Source: Streptomyces marokkonensis
Lineage (GTDB): Bacteria; Actinomycetota; Actinomycetes; Streptomycetales; Streptomycetaceae
DNA length: 64,000 nt
Assembly (NCBI RefSeq): GCF_008312835.1
Contig: NZ_VSKS01000016.1
Location: 62,001 to 126,000, forward strand
Direction: 5' to 3'
The position numbers were made by a program, and so were the translations under genes. Below are positions 14,367-23,110 of this stretch, piece after piece (the stretch's first letter is position 1; every line of letters begins with the position of its first letter). The notes beneath the pieces are model-generated. The model saw nothing but the letters and a program-made list of their open reading frames with translations. It searched no databases and was not told where the DNA came from.

Positions 14367-15184
14367 AGCGCTCCCCTCATCCGCTGCAACAACTCCACCG
14401 AGTCCGCTGGGGACAGGGCGTGTGAGCGCATCTTGGCATAGCGCATCTGCATGACGCTCACGGCTTCTCGGTCAGAAATCAGTTGCCCCGTCTTCTGCCC
14501 CTCCGCGTATCCGAGCCACTGCCGTTCGGGTGTCTCGAGAAGTTGCATGGGCCCGTCCGTACCGGCGTGGTACGGCTGCCGCAGCGGCATGATCTGCAGT
14601 TCGACGTTCCACAGCTCGGTGGACGCGAGGAGATGGTCGATCAGCTCCCGGGTGACTTCCTCTCCGCCCGTGTGCCGCAGCAGTACCGACTCCTCGACGA
14701 TGAAGCTGAACGCGATCGGCGGCCTGCGCCCGAGCAGTTCCTGCCGCGCAAGACGCGCGGCGATCCGCTGCTCCAGTTGCTCCTCACTGGGCGGAGGCGG
14801 GACGTTGAGCATCACGGCCCGCGTGTACGCCTCCGTCTGGAGCAGCCCCGGGACGACCCGGCACTCGTACGTGCACAGGGCGACCGCCACCTCCTCCAGC
14901 TGGGCCCACTCCCGGAACCAGACCGCCAGCCCTCGCTGCCGCCCGACGTGACGGACCATGGCCCGCAGCACCCCGAACGCCTCCAGCGTCTCCTCCGCCC
15001 GCTCGACGAACGCAGCGGTGGGCATCCGCCGGCCCTGCTCGACCGAGGCGACGGAGGCGTGCGAGTAGTTGAGCCGCTCGGCGAGCTGCTCCTGGGTCAG
15101 CAGGGCGCGTTCGCGGAACGTCTTCAAGGCCGCCCCGAACGCCTTGAGACTGTCGGACGACTCAACCGTGCTGCCGTTCGCCAT
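14363..15184 (-). CDS. XRE-family HTH regulator with DUF5753 domain
   Basis: A 273-aa DNA-binding protein. The helix-turn-helix lies at about residues 15-65 (LLTQEQLAERLNYSHASVASVEQG). A DUF5753 domain follows from about 90 to the end, with the typical YECRVVPGLLQTEAYTRAV and VSVMQMRYAKMRSHALSP segments. Such proteins pair with DUF397 partners to control development and antibiotic production in Streptomyces. ATG 15184 is the first start that gives the usual N-terminus. The three genes overlap by 4 or 1 nt and form one operon. Confidence 0.9.
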   Translation of the reverse strand: MANGSTVESSDSLKAFGAALKTFRERALLTQEQLAERLNYSHASVASVEQGRRMPTAAFVERAEETLEAFGVLRAMVRHVGRQRGLAVWFREWAQLEEVAVALCTYECRVVPGLLQTEAYTRAVMLNVPPPPSEEQLEQRIAARLARQELLGRRPPIAFSFIVEESVLLRHTGGEEVTRELIDHLLASTELWNVELQIMPLRQPYHAGTDGPMQLLETPERQWLGYAEGQKTGQLISDREAVSVMQMRYAKMRSHALSPADSVELLQRMRGAL

Positions 15185-15318
15185 GACGACGAACCCCCTT
15201 GTCGCTTCACCGGCACACCGTGCAGTCGTACAACGCGCCGACCGGCGACCGGGGTTACGCCGGGCACCCGGCCGCGGCCCGTACACGCGGACGTGTACGA
15301 GTGCGGGCGGGCGGAGAA

Positions 15319-15364
15319 ACGGCCGCGCCCGCCGTCCCCGGGGGGAGCAGGCGGGCGCGGCCGT
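15319..15364 (-). terminator. Terminator of glkA
   Basis: Perfect 15-bp stem (15319-15333 with 15350-15364) with a 16-nt loop, immediately after the glkA stop codon on the minus strand. No strong U tract follows. It separates glkA from the HTH-DUF397 operon. Confidence 0.8.
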
Positions 15365-15382
15365 GCGCGTCTGGAGCGGAGG

Positions 15383-16336
15383 TCACATGATCGGGTCGGG
15401 TTCGCGGGCCAGGTCCGCCGCGCCGACCAGGCCCGCCTTGTTGCCGAGCTGGGCGCCGAGGACCTCGGCGACCGGGCGCCAGTTGCCGCCGACCAGCCAG
15501 CGCCGGTAGGACTTGCGGATCGGGCCGAGGACCAGTTCGCCCTCGTCCGAGAGGCCGCCGCCGACGATGAAGGCGGAGGGGTCGAAGAGCGAGGCCAGGT
15601 CCGCGAGACCGGCGCCGACCCAGCGGGCCAGTTCGCGGTAGGAGTCGACGGCCACCAGGTCGCCCTGGCGGGCCGCCATGGAGACGTGCTTGCCCTCGAT
15701 GCCGTCCGGGGTGCCGTCACCCAGGGAGAGCAGCGTCTCAGCGTTCTCGGGGGTGGCGTTGGCGCGCTGCTTGGCGTAGCGGACGAGGGCGCGGCCGGAG
15801 GCGTACTGCTCCCAGCAGCCCTGCGAGCCGCAGCCGCACAGCAGGCCGTCCGGCACCATGCGGATGTGGCCGAACTCGGCGGCCACGCCGAAGTGACCGC
15901 GACGCAGCTTGTTGCCGATGATCACGCCGCCGCCGAGGCCGGTGCCGAGCGTGATGCAGATGACGTTGCGGTGGCCCTTGCCGGCGCCGAACTTGTACTC
16001 GCCCCAGGCCGCGGCGTTGGCGTCGTTCTCCACGACGACGGGGAGACCCACGCGGGCCTCGACCTTCTCCTTGAGCGGCTCGTTGCGCCAGTGGATGTTG
16101 GGGGCGAAGTAGACCTCGGAGCGCTGGCGGTTGACGTATCCGGCCGCACCGATGCCCACGCCGACGATGTCGAGTCCGGCGCGTGCTCCTTCCACCGCGG
16201 AGGCGATGGCGTCCACGATCCCCTCGGGCGTGCCCGGGGTCGGCACCTTGTGGGTCGAGAGGATGTTGCCGTCCTCGTCGACCACTCCGGCCGCGATCTT
16301 GGTGCCGCCGATATCGACGCCGATGGTGAGTCCCAT
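15383..16336 (-). CDS. glkA: ROK-family glucokinase
   Basis: Phosphorylates glucose with ATP, and in Streptomyces is also the main mediator of glucose repression. It is 317 aa, the expected length. The N-terminal phosphate loop is GVDIGGTKIAAG (5-16). Substrate motifs NDANAAAWGE and EFGH follow, and the ROK zinc site is CGCGSQGCWE with the preceding His in EFGHIRM. ATG 16336 gives the canonical start. The neighbouring DUF5304 gene upstream on the same strand is the usual companion. Confidence 0.95.
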   Translation of the reverse strand: MGLTIGVDIGGTKIAAGVVDEDGNILSTHKVPTPGTPEGIVDAIASAVEGARAGLDIVGVGIGAAGYVNRQRSEVYFAPNIHWRNEPLKEKVEARVGLPVVVENDANAAAWGEYKFGAGKGHRNVICITLGTGLGGGVIIGNKLRRGHFGVAAEFGHIRMVPDGLLCGCGSQGCWEQYASGRALVRYAKQRANATPENAETLLSLGDGTPDGIEGKHVSMAARQGDLVAVDSYRELARWVGAGLADLASLFDPSAFIVGGGLSDEGELVLGPIRKSYRRWLVGGNWRPVAEVLGAQLGNKAGLVGAADLAREPDPIM

Positions 16337-16461
16337 GAATCCCTCAGTTTCGGTCGAGCCCCGCTACGCCAACGGTACCCGAGGCACCGCGGTCGGGGCC
16401 CCGGCGTCCGTACGGTGAGCGGGCCGGTGGGGATCATGGGTGCCCGGCGGGGACCGGGGTG

Positions 16462-16986
16462 TCAGTCCAGGTCGATGTGCTCGCCGGACCCGGTGCCCGG
16501 GTCGTCGCCGCGGCCCGGGCGTTCGTCGAGGTCGCGCGCGTCGGTGTCGCGGGCGGTCCAGCGGCGCTCCTGGTCCTGCACGGCGGAGCGGTAGGCGGCG
16601 AGGAGTTCGCTGCCGGCGGCGGCGAGGTGGTCGAAGACGTCGGGGTTTCGTTCGATGACGGGTTCGACGGCGGCCCTGGCCTGCTGGACGACCTGCCGCA
16701 CCACCTGCTGCGCGGCGGGTCCGGCGACCGCGCCGAGGAGCGGGGACTGCAGACCGGAGAGCTTGTCGGCGACCGCGTCGACGAGCTTCCTCAGTTCCTC
16801 GGCGGCCGAGCCGGGCGGCGGGCCGTACTGGGCGCGGCGGCGGGCCTTCTCCGCCTCCAGGTCCTCGGCGGCGGCCGTCGCCCAGGCGTCGGCGTGGGCG
16901 TCGGTGCCGGCCGTCCGTACGTCGTCCACCGGCTCGTCGGCGTTCTCGTCCCCGGCGTCGTCGGGCGGGGGGAGCTGTTCGCTCAT
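16462..16986 (-). CDS. DUF5304 family protein
   Basis: A 174-aa, very acidic protein without signal peptide or membrane helix. The conserved centre (about residues 55-125, EELRKLVDAVADKLSGLQSPL, then an amphipathic region rich in VVRQVVQQA) is predicted helical. The ends are disordered. It sits directly upstream of glkA in the same direction with a 125-nt gap. Function is unknown; from memory it is the same conserved neighbour as in S. coelicolor. Confidence 0.82.
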   Translation of the reverse strand: MSEQLPPPDDAGDENADEPVDDVRTAGTDAHADAWATAAAEDLEAEKARRRAQYGPPPGSAAEELRKLVDAVADKLSGLQSPLLGAVAGPAAQQVVRQVVQQARAAVEPVIERNPDVFDHLAAAGSELLAAYRSAVQDQERRWTARDTDARDLDERPGRGDDPGTGSGEHIDLD

Positions 16987-17045
16987 GACGGACTCCTTCG
17001 ACTGCGGGTGGCCCCTTCGACGTTACCCGAACGGCCGTGGTGGCT

Positions 17046-18194
17046 TCAGCGCGTGCGCGGCCACAGTGCCGGATCCGGCCGGAACCGGATGCGCAGCTCG
17101 CCCTCGCGCAGCGCGGCGCCGTCGACGGTGCAGCGGCGCAGGGCGGAGGGCAGGGGGACCGTGCGGCGGAACGGTCCCGCGGTGACGACGACGGCGTCGC
17201 CGCGGCGGACGAGGTCGAGTTCGTCGCGGCGGGCGCCCGGGAGGGGGAGGTGCCAGACGAGGACGCCGTCCTCGGCGAGCCGGTCGGTGACCGGCCAGTC
17301 GACCGGTCCGCGGCCCGCGGCGGCGCCGGGTACCGCGAGCGCGGCGAGGTCGTCGGTGCCGCGCGGGTCGCGCCCCAGGTGGGCGACCGGGTGGACGGCG
17401 TGGGACTCGCGCCACTCCTCCAGGGTCTTGCGCTGCTGGGCGACGGGGCCGGCCAGCCAGCTGTCCCCGTCGCTCTCCGGCAGGACGCGCGTCGCGATCA
17501 GCGCGTCGGTGCGCAGTCCGCGCAGGGCGATGCCGAGGGTCGCGGTGCGCACGGCGTCGGCGCCGGCGGGTCCCGGTTCGGCGACCAGGCGTACGACGGT
17601 GTCGCGGTCGGCGAGCACGGCCTCGACGGCGGCGAGTTGGAGGTCCAGGCGGGCGGCCGCCCCGTACAGCCACTCGGCGGGCAGGGGCACGCCGGCGAGG
17701 CGGCCGAGCACGGGGCGCAGGGCGCGGGCCGCCTGGCGCTCGGGCGGGAGGAGGCGGCTCAGGTAGCGGCGGAGTTCCTCGGGGAGGGCGAGGAGGGCGA
17801 GGGCGCGCGGGGCGGGCGGGAGGTCGACGACGAGGACGTCGTACGCGTCCGACAGCGCGGCGTCCCGCAGGGCGCGCAGGACGGCGAGTTCCTCGGCGCC
17901 GGGGAGCGTGCCCGTCTCCTCGGGCTCGAGCCGGGCGGCGCCGAGGAGGTCCAGCGCGGAGGCGGCCCGGTTCTGGAGGGCGGCCAGATCGGCGCGGAAG
18001 CCGGCGTCGGGGTCGACGCGGCGCACGGTGAGTCCGGGTGGGGTCCCGCCGCCCAGCACGGGGCCGAGGGTGTCCGTGCGGTCGGTGCCGAGGAGCAGGG
18101 TGCGGGCACCCTCACGGGCGGCGGCGAGCGCGGTGGCGGCGGCCGTGGTGGTGCGGCCGCCGCCGCCGGGGCCCGTGATCAGGAGGGTGCGCAT
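17046..18194 (-). CDS. ArsA-like P-loop ATPase with altered Walker A
   Basis: A 382-aa member of the ArsA/Get3/MinD class. It starts MRTLLITGPGGGGRTTTAAA, where the signature GKGGVGKT(T/S) of ArsA-type proteins appears as GPGGGGRTT. The catalytic lysine before TT is replaced by Arg and the signature Lys near the start by Pro. A switch-like DLPPAP occurs near residue 125. The C-terminal 90 residues look like the HSP20-like domain found in actinobacterial ArsA relatives. There is no arsenic gene nearby. It may bind but not hydrolyse ATP. The next gene downstream is DUF5304. Confidence 0.8.
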   Translation of the reverse strand: MRTLLITGPGGGGRTTTAAATALAAAREGARTLLLGTDRTDTLGPVLGGGTPPGLTVRRVDPDAGFRADLAALQNRAASALDLLGAARLEPEETGTLPGAEELAVLRALRDAALSDAYDVLVVDLPPAPRALALLALPEELRRYLSRLLPPERQAARALRPVLGRLAGVPLPAEWLYGAAARLDLQLAAVEAVLADRDTVVRLVAEPGPAGADAVRTATLGIALRGLRTDALIATRVLPESDGDSWLAGPVAQQRKTLEEWRESHAVHPVAHLGRDPRGTDDLAALAVPGAAAGRGPVDWPVTDRLAEDGVLVWHLPLPGARRDELDLVRRGDAVVVTAGPFRRTVPLPSALRRCTVDGAALREGELRIRFRPDPALWPRTR

Positions 18195-18265
18195 TGGGTG
18201 AACGGTAACTGACGGCGGGCGGCGGTGAGTCGCGCTGCCCCGCGCCGGAGGGGTGCCGCCGCGCG

Positions 18266-18709
18266 TTACTTCGGGCTGGACTCCACGCGCTTCTTCAGGC
18301 CTGCCAGGGCGCGGTCGATGATGACCTTCTCCGCCTTGCGCTTGATCATGCCGAGCATCGGGATCTTGACGTCGACCGTCAGCCGGTAGGTGACCTCGGT
18401 GGTGCCCGGGCCGGCCGGGGCGAGGATGTAGGAGCCGTCGAGGGAGCGGAGCATCTGGGACTTCACCAGGGTCCAGGAGACCTCGTTCCCCCCGGTCCAG
18501 GTGTACGCGAGCGTCTGGTCGTCCTTGATCGCGCCGGCGTCCATGACGAGGCGCACCTGCTCGGCGCGGCCCTGCTCGTCGGTCTTGAGGACCTCCGCCT
18601 CCTTCACCTCACCCGTCCAGTCGGGATAGCGGGCGAAGTCGGCGATCACCCCCATGACGTCGGCCGGTGCCGCCTCGATCGTGATGCTCGAGCTGGTGTG
18701 TTCCGCCAT
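18266..18709 (-). CDS. SRPBCC (START-like) family protein
   Basis: A 147-aa protein of the polyketide cyclase/START-like lipid-binding fold. Visible are ITIEAAPADVMGVIADFARYPDW at the N-terminus and TYRLTVDVKIPMLG near residue 115, and a long C-terminal helix (about 120-140) that closes the cavity. Such proteins bind hydrophobic ligands; the ligand is unknown. ATG 18709 is preferred because GGAGGAG lies about 10 nt upstream on the minus strand. It lies 71 nt upstream of the ArsA-like gene in the same direction. Confidence 0.85.
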   Translation of the reverse strand: MAEHTSSSITIEAAPADVMGVIADFARYPDWTGEVKEAEVLKTDEQGRAEQVRLVMDAGAIKDDQTLAYTWTGGNEVSWTLVKSQMLRSLDGSYILAPAGPGTTEVTYRLTVDVKIPMLGMIKRKAEKVIIDRALAGLKKRVESSPK

Positions 18710-18850
18710 CGCCGTGGCTCCTCCAGATGCGGGCCGGTAGTTCGTCATCGCCGTGCGCGGTGCGCCGAGCGCACGCGCGTGCAGCGGAAGGCTACCGTGC
18801 ACCGGACCGGCGGAACGCACCCGACCTGGGGCATCCGCCCCCTTCCGGCC

Positions 18851-19648
18851 TCACCACTCCAGCGCCCAGGGCCGTCCGCTGCTCGCGAAGTGGCCCACGT
18901 TCACGCATTCGGTGGCGCCGATCCGCATCCGCTTCACCAGCGGCTGGTGCACGTGGCCGAACAGCGAATAGCGGGGCCGGGTGCGGTGGATCGCGTCCAG
19001 CAGGGCCCGGCTGCCGCGTTCGAACCGGCGGGCGACGGTGTCGTAGACCAGCTCCGGCACCTCCGGCGGGATGTGCGTGCACAGCACGTCGACCTCGCCG
19101 ACGGCCTCGATCTTCGCGGCGTACTCCTCGTCGTCGATCTCGTACGGCGTGCGCATGGGCGTGCGCAGTCCGCCGCCGACGAAGCCGAAGGTCCAGCCGC
19201 CGATCTCGACCCGCTGCCCGTCGAGGACGGTGGTGCCGGGGCCCGCGTACTCCCGCCACAGGGGCGGCATGTCGACGTTGCCGTACGTGGCGTACGTAGG
19301 AGTGGGGAAGGCGGCGAACATCTCGGCGTACTGCTTGCGCACCGCCGTCTCGATCGCCGCGGCCTTGTCCATGCCGATGCCGGCCCACAGCCGCCGCTGG
19401 AACTCGCGGGCCTCGTCGAAGCGGCGCGCGGTGCGCAGCTCCACGATGCGGCCGGCGTTCCCGGCGCCGAACAGGTCGGGGAAGATGCCGCGCGAGTGGT
19501 CGGCGTAGTCGAGGAAGAGCACCAGGTCGCCCAGGCAGACCAGGGCGTCGGCGCCCTCGCCGGCCCGCGCGAGGTCACGGGCGTTGCCGTGCACGTCACT
19601 GACCACGTGCACGCGTGTGCGCCGGTTTCCGCCTCGTGTCGCTGCCAT
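18851..19648 (-). CDS. Calcineurin-like metallophosphoesterase
   Basis: A 265-aa cytoplasmic dimetal phosphoesterase. The five metal motifs are present: SDVHGN (17-22), LGDLVLF, YGNVD, CTHIPPE and GHVHQP near residue 238. There is no signal peptide in the chosen frame. The substrate is unknown; the family contains nucleases and cyclic-nucleotide phosphodiesterases. ATG 19648 is chosen as the first start before the fold. It is divergent from the acyl-CoA ligase gene. Confidence 0.85.
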   Translation of the reverse strand: MAATRGGNRRTRVHVVSDVHGNARDLARAGEGADALVCLGDLVLFLDYADHSRGIFPDLFGAGNAGRIVELRTARRFDEAREFQRRLWAGIGMDKAAAIETAVRKQYAEMFAAFPTPTYATYGNVDMPPLWREYAGPGTTVLDGQRVEIGGWTFGFVGGGLRTPMRTPYEIDDEEYAAKIEAVGEVDVLCTHIPPEVPELVYDTVARRFERGSRALLDAIHRTRPRYSLFGHVHQPLVKRMRIGATECVNVGHFASSGRPWALEW

Positions 19649-19805
19649 GGCGATCAAGGGTAAGCGTGTGCGGCGCGCGTGAACAATGCCGGGCCCACCT
19701 GCGGTTACTGGCTGGTCGGTCCGGGGGTGGACTACTGTGCGCAATGGAACACCAACCTGTGTGACGCAGCGAACATCTCGCCGGGACCCCCTGTCGTAGA
19801 CGCCA

Positions 19806-19817
19806 TACCGGCGGGTA
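19806..19817. promoter_or_regulatory. Candidate operator upstream of the acyl-CoA ligase gene
   Basis: TACCGGCGGGTA is a 12-nt palindrome with one mismatched pair, 128 nt before the TTG start. It lies in a 296-bp divergent intergenic region that otherwise shows no coding signal (third-position GC drops). It could bind a fatty-acid-responsive TetR regulator. This is inference only. Confidence 0.3.
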
Positions 19818-19944
19818 ACGTCCGGGCAGTCCAGTCGTGCTCGGGATTTCAACTTGTGAATTCGCGAGCACCCGCCCGAGCCTTGGACCGCACCGTCGCA
19901 TCGCACAACGTCGTGGCGCCGGCGCCCTAAGAGGAGCAGCAGTC

Positions 19945-21741
19945 TTGCGCGAGTTCAGCCTTCCGGCTTTGTACGAGGTCCCCGCGGACGGCAATCTGAC
20001 CGACATCGTCCGCAGAAACGCCGCGCAGCACCCCGACGTCGCCGTCATCGCCCGCAAGGTCGGCGGTACCTGGCAGGACGTGACGGCCACCACCTTCCTG
20101 GCGGAGGTGCGGGAGGCCGCCAAGGGCATGATCGCCGCCGGTGTGCAGCCCGGCGACCGGGTCGGCCTGATGTCCCGCACCCGGTACGAGTGGACGCTGC
20201 TGGACTTCGCGATCTGGAGCGCCGGCGCGGTCACCGTGCCGGTGTACGAGACCAGCTCGCCGGAGCAGGTGGCGTGGATCCTCGGCGACTCCGGCGCCAC
20301 CGCCTGCTTCGTGGAGCTCGACGCCCACGCGGCGGCCGTGGAGTCGGTGCGCGACCGGCTGCCCGCGCTGAAGAACCTGTGGCAGATCGAGGCCGGCGGT
20401 CTCGAGGAGCTGGGCCGGCTCGGGCAGGGCGTCGGCGACGAGACCGTCGAGGAGCGCAGCTCGGTCGCGAAGGCGGACGACCCGGCCACCATCGTCTACA
20501 CCTCCGGCACCACCGGCCGCCCCAAGGGCTGTGTGCTCACCCACCGCAGCTTCTTCGCCGAGTGCGGCAACATCGTGGAGCGGCTGCGTCCGCTGTTCCG
20601 CACCGGTGAGTGCTCGGTGCTGCTGTTCCTGCCGCTCGCTCACGTCTTCGGGCGGCTGGTGCAGATCGCGCCCATGATGGCGCCGATCAAGCTGGGGTGC
20701 GTGCCCGACATCAAGAACCTCACCGACGAGCTGGCCGCGTTCCGGCCGACGCTGATCCTCGGTGTGCCGCGGGTCTTCGAGAAGGTCTACAACTCGGCGC
20801 GGGCCAAGGCGCAGGCCGACGGCAAGGGGAAGATCTTCGACAAGGCGGCGGACACGGCGATCGCCTACAGCCAGGCGCTGGACACGCCGTCCGGGCCGTC
20901 GGTCGGTCTGAAGATCAAGCACAAGGTGTTCGACAAGCTGGTCTACGGCAAGCTGCGCGCGGTGCTGGGCGGGCGCGGCGAGTACGCCATCTCGGGCGGC
21001 GCCCCGCTGGGCGAGCGCCTGGGCCACTTCTTCCGCGGCATCGGCTTCAGCGTGCTGGAGGGCTACGGCCTGACCGAGTCCTGCGCGGCCACCGCGTTCA
21101 ACCCGTGGGACCGGCAGAAGATCGGCACGGTCGGCCAGCCGCTGCCCGGCTCGGTCGTCCGGATAGCGGACGACGGGGAGGTGCTGCTGCACGGCGAGCA
21201 CCTGTTCAAGGAGTACTGGAACAACCCGGGCGCCACCGCCGAGGCGCTCGCCGACGGCTGGTTCCACACCGGTGACATCGGCACGCTGGACGAGGACGGT
21301 TATCTGCGGATCACCGGCCGCAAGAAGGAGATCCTGGTGACGGCGGGCGGCAAGAACGTCGCCCCGGCGGTCATCGAGGACCGGATCCGGGCGCACGCGC
21401 TGGTCGCCGAGTGCATGGTGGTGGGTGACGGGCGGCCGTTCGTGGGTGCGCTGGTCACCATCGACGAGGAGTTCCTGGGCCGGTGGTGCGCCGAGCACGG
21501 CAAGCCGGCGGGGTCGACCGCGGCGTCACTGAGCGAGGATCCCGATCTGCTCGCGGCGGTCCAGTCGGCGGTGGACGACGGGAACGCCGCGGTGTCGAAG
21601 GCGGAGTCGGTGCGGAAGTTCCGCATTCTGCCGGCGCAGTTCACCGAGGAGTCGGGGCATCTGACTCCGTCGCTGAAGCTGAAGCGGAATGTCGTGGCGA
21701 AGGACTACGCGCACGAGATCGAGGCGATCTACGCGAAGTAG
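19945..21741 (+). CDS. Long-chain fatty acid-CoA ligase (FadD15-like)
   Basis: Activates fatty acids to acyl-CoA through an acyl-adenylate. The 598-aa protein has the AMP-binding P-loop YTSGTTGRPKG near residue 182, the adenylate motif GYGLTESC near 373, DGWFHTGDIG near 435, and the catalytic Lys close to the C-terminus (SLKLKRN). It lacks a signal peptide. The TTG start at 19945 is set by GAGGAG at 19931-19936, 8 nt upstream; the longer open frame upstream has poor third-position GC. Its transcript ends near a dispersed hairpin element. Confidence 0.92.
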   Translation: MREFSLPALYEVPADGNLTDIVRRNAAQHPDVAVIARKVGGTWQDVTATTFLAEVREAAKGMIAAGVQPGDRVGLMSRTRYEWTLLDFAIWSAGAVTVPVYETSSPEQVAWILGDSGATACFVELDAHAAAVESVRDRLPALKNLWQIEAGGLEELGRLGQGVGDETVEERSSVAKADDPATIVYTSGTTGRPKGCVLTHRSFFAECGNIVERLRPLFRTGECSVLLFLPLAHVFGRLVQIAPMMAPIKLGCVPDIKNLTDELAAFRPTLILGVPRVFEKVYNSARAKAQADGKGKIFDKAADTAIAYSQALDTPSGPSVGLKIKHKVFDKLVYGKLRAVLGGRGEYAISGGAPLGERLGHFFRGIGFSVLEGYGLTESCAATAFNPWDRQKIGTVGQPLPGSVVRIADDGEVLLHGEHLFKEYWNNPGATAEALADGWFHTGDIGTLDEDGYLRITGRKKEILVTAGGKNVAPAVIEDRIRAHALVAECMVVGDGRPFVGALVTIDEEFLGRWCAEHGKPAGSTAASLSEDPDLLAAVQSAVDDGNAAVSKAESVRKFRILPAQFTEESGHLTPSLKLKRNVVAKDYAHEIEAIYAK

Positions 21742-21810
21742 TCGGCGGTAGGACGCGGTTCGGGGTGCCACGTGAGCGCCCCGGGCGGGTGCGGGCCGGC
21801 TGTGGCTTGT

Positions 21811-21841
21811 CGCGCAGTTCCCCGCGCCCCTGTGGGGCGCG
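21811..21841. repeat. Dispersed intergenic hairpin, copy 1
   Basis: CGCGCAGTTCCCCGCGCCCCT at 21811-21831, followed by GTGGGGCGCG, can fold CGCGCCCC against GGGGCGCG. It lies between the convergent acyl-CoA ligase and PimB-like genes and probably acts as a terminator for both. Three more copies of the same core occur in this window (59238, 63291, 63359). Confidence 0.75.
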
Positions 21842-21846
21842 TTGTT

Positions 21847-22989
21847 CTACAGCAGGGTTCTCAAGTGTTCGGCGAGGAGGTCCCAGCGCCACTTCTCCTC
21901 GACCCATTCGCGGCCCCGCTGGCCCATCCTGCGGCGGAGTTCCTCGTCGGCGAGGAGGGTGGTGACGCGGTCGGCGGTCTGCTCGGGGGAGTTTCCGGGG
22001 ACGACCCAGCCGGTCTCGCCGTCGAGGACCGCGTCGGGGGCGCCTCCGGAGGCGCCGGCGACCACCGGGAGGCCGGTCGCGGAGGCCTCCAGGTAGACGA
22101 TGCCGAGCCCTTCGACGTCCAGTCCCCCGCGCCGGGTGCGGCAGGGCATCGCGAAGACGTCACCGGCGCCGTAGTGGGCGGGCAGCTCGGACCAGGGGAC
22201 GGAGCCGGTGAAGCGGACGGCCGCGGACACACCGGTGTCCCGCGCGAGCCCGCGCAGGTCCTTCTCGTAGGGGCCGCCGCCGACGATCAGCAGCACGGCC
22301 TCCGGTTCGGCGGCCAGGATCGCGGGCATCGCCCGGATCAGCGTGTCCTGGCCCTTGCGCGGCACCAGCCGTGAGACGCACACGACCACCGGGCGGTCGG
22401 TCAGCCCGAGGCGCGCCCGCACCTCGTCGCCGCCCGAGCCGGAGTGGAAGGTCTTCTCGTCGACCCCGGGCGGGAGCTGCACCATCCGCGAGGCGGCCTC
22501 CGGGGTGAGCGCCGAGGCGATCCGGGAGCGCGTGTACTCGCCCAGGTAGGTGATCGTGTCCGTGGACTCCCCGATCCGGCGCAGCAGCTGCCGCGCGGCG
22601 GGCAGCTGGGCCCATCCGGCCTCGTGGCCGTGGGTGGTGGCCACGATCCGCTCCGCGCCCGCGCGGCGCAGTGCCGGTGCCATCAGGCCGAGCGGCGCCG
22701 CCGCCCCGAACCACACCGAGGTGCACCCGTGCTCGCGCAGCAGCCCGACCGCCCGCCGGGTGACGGCCGGGGTGGGCAGCAGCATCGTCGTACGGTCGCG
22801 CACGACGGTGAACGGCTGCTCGGCGTCGAAGGCGGCGGTCGCCTCGACGCCCTCCCGGGAGCGCTTCCAGGTGGAGGCGTAGACGACGAGGCGCTCGGGG
22901 TCGAGCCGTAGCGCCATGTTGTGCAGGAACGCCTGGATGCCGCCGGGCCGGGGCGGGAAGTCGTTGGTCACGATCAGGGTCTTGTGCAT
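21847..22989 (-). CDS. pimB: GT4 mannosyltransferase, PimB-like
   Basis: A 380-aa GT-B glycosyltransferase. The N-terminal donor strand is LIVTNDFPPRPGGIQ (4-18). The phosphate-binding SRLVPRKGQD is near residue 215. The E-x7-E motif EGLGIVYLE is near 298, followed by GLPVVAGASGGAPDAV. This is the signature set of PimB', which adds the second mannose to phosphatidylinositol monomannoside on the cytoplasmic face. ATG 22989 is the start before the fold. It is divergent from another glycosyltransferase gene, which fits a role in glycolipid or lipoglycan assembly. Confidence 0.85.
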   Translation of the reverse strand: MHKTLIVTNDFPPRPGGIQAFLHNMALRLDPERLVVYASTWKRSREGVEATAAFDAEQPFTVVRDRTTMLLPTPAVTRRAVGLLREHGCTSVWFGAAAPLGLMAPALRRAGAERIVATTHGHEAGWAQLPAARQLLRRIGESTDTITYLGEYTRSRIASALTPEAASRMVQLPPGVDEKTFHSGSGGDEVRARLGLTDRPVVVCVSRLVPRKGQDTLIRAMPAILAAEPEAVLLIVGGGPYEKDLRGLARDTGVSAAVRFTGSVPWSELPAHYGAGDVFAMPCRTRRGGLDVEGLGIVYLEASATGLPVVAGASGGAPDAVLDGETGWVVPGNSPEQTADRVTTLLADEELRRRMGQRGREWVEEKWRWDLLAEHLRTLL

Positions 22990-23110
22990 CGCCGCAGACC
23001 CTACCGAACGGCGTTCGCGTCCTTGGCCGCGGCGGTGCTCTGTGGCACACGCACCCGGGTCCGGGACATCATGGCCCCTCACGACGGAACACCGGACGGG
23101 CAGGAATCAC

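Noticed and set aside
19679-19930. An 83-codon frame between the phosphoesterase and acyl-CoA ligase genes
   Set aside because: Third-position GC is low for this genome and codon use is poor, so the region is treated as promoter and leader DNA.
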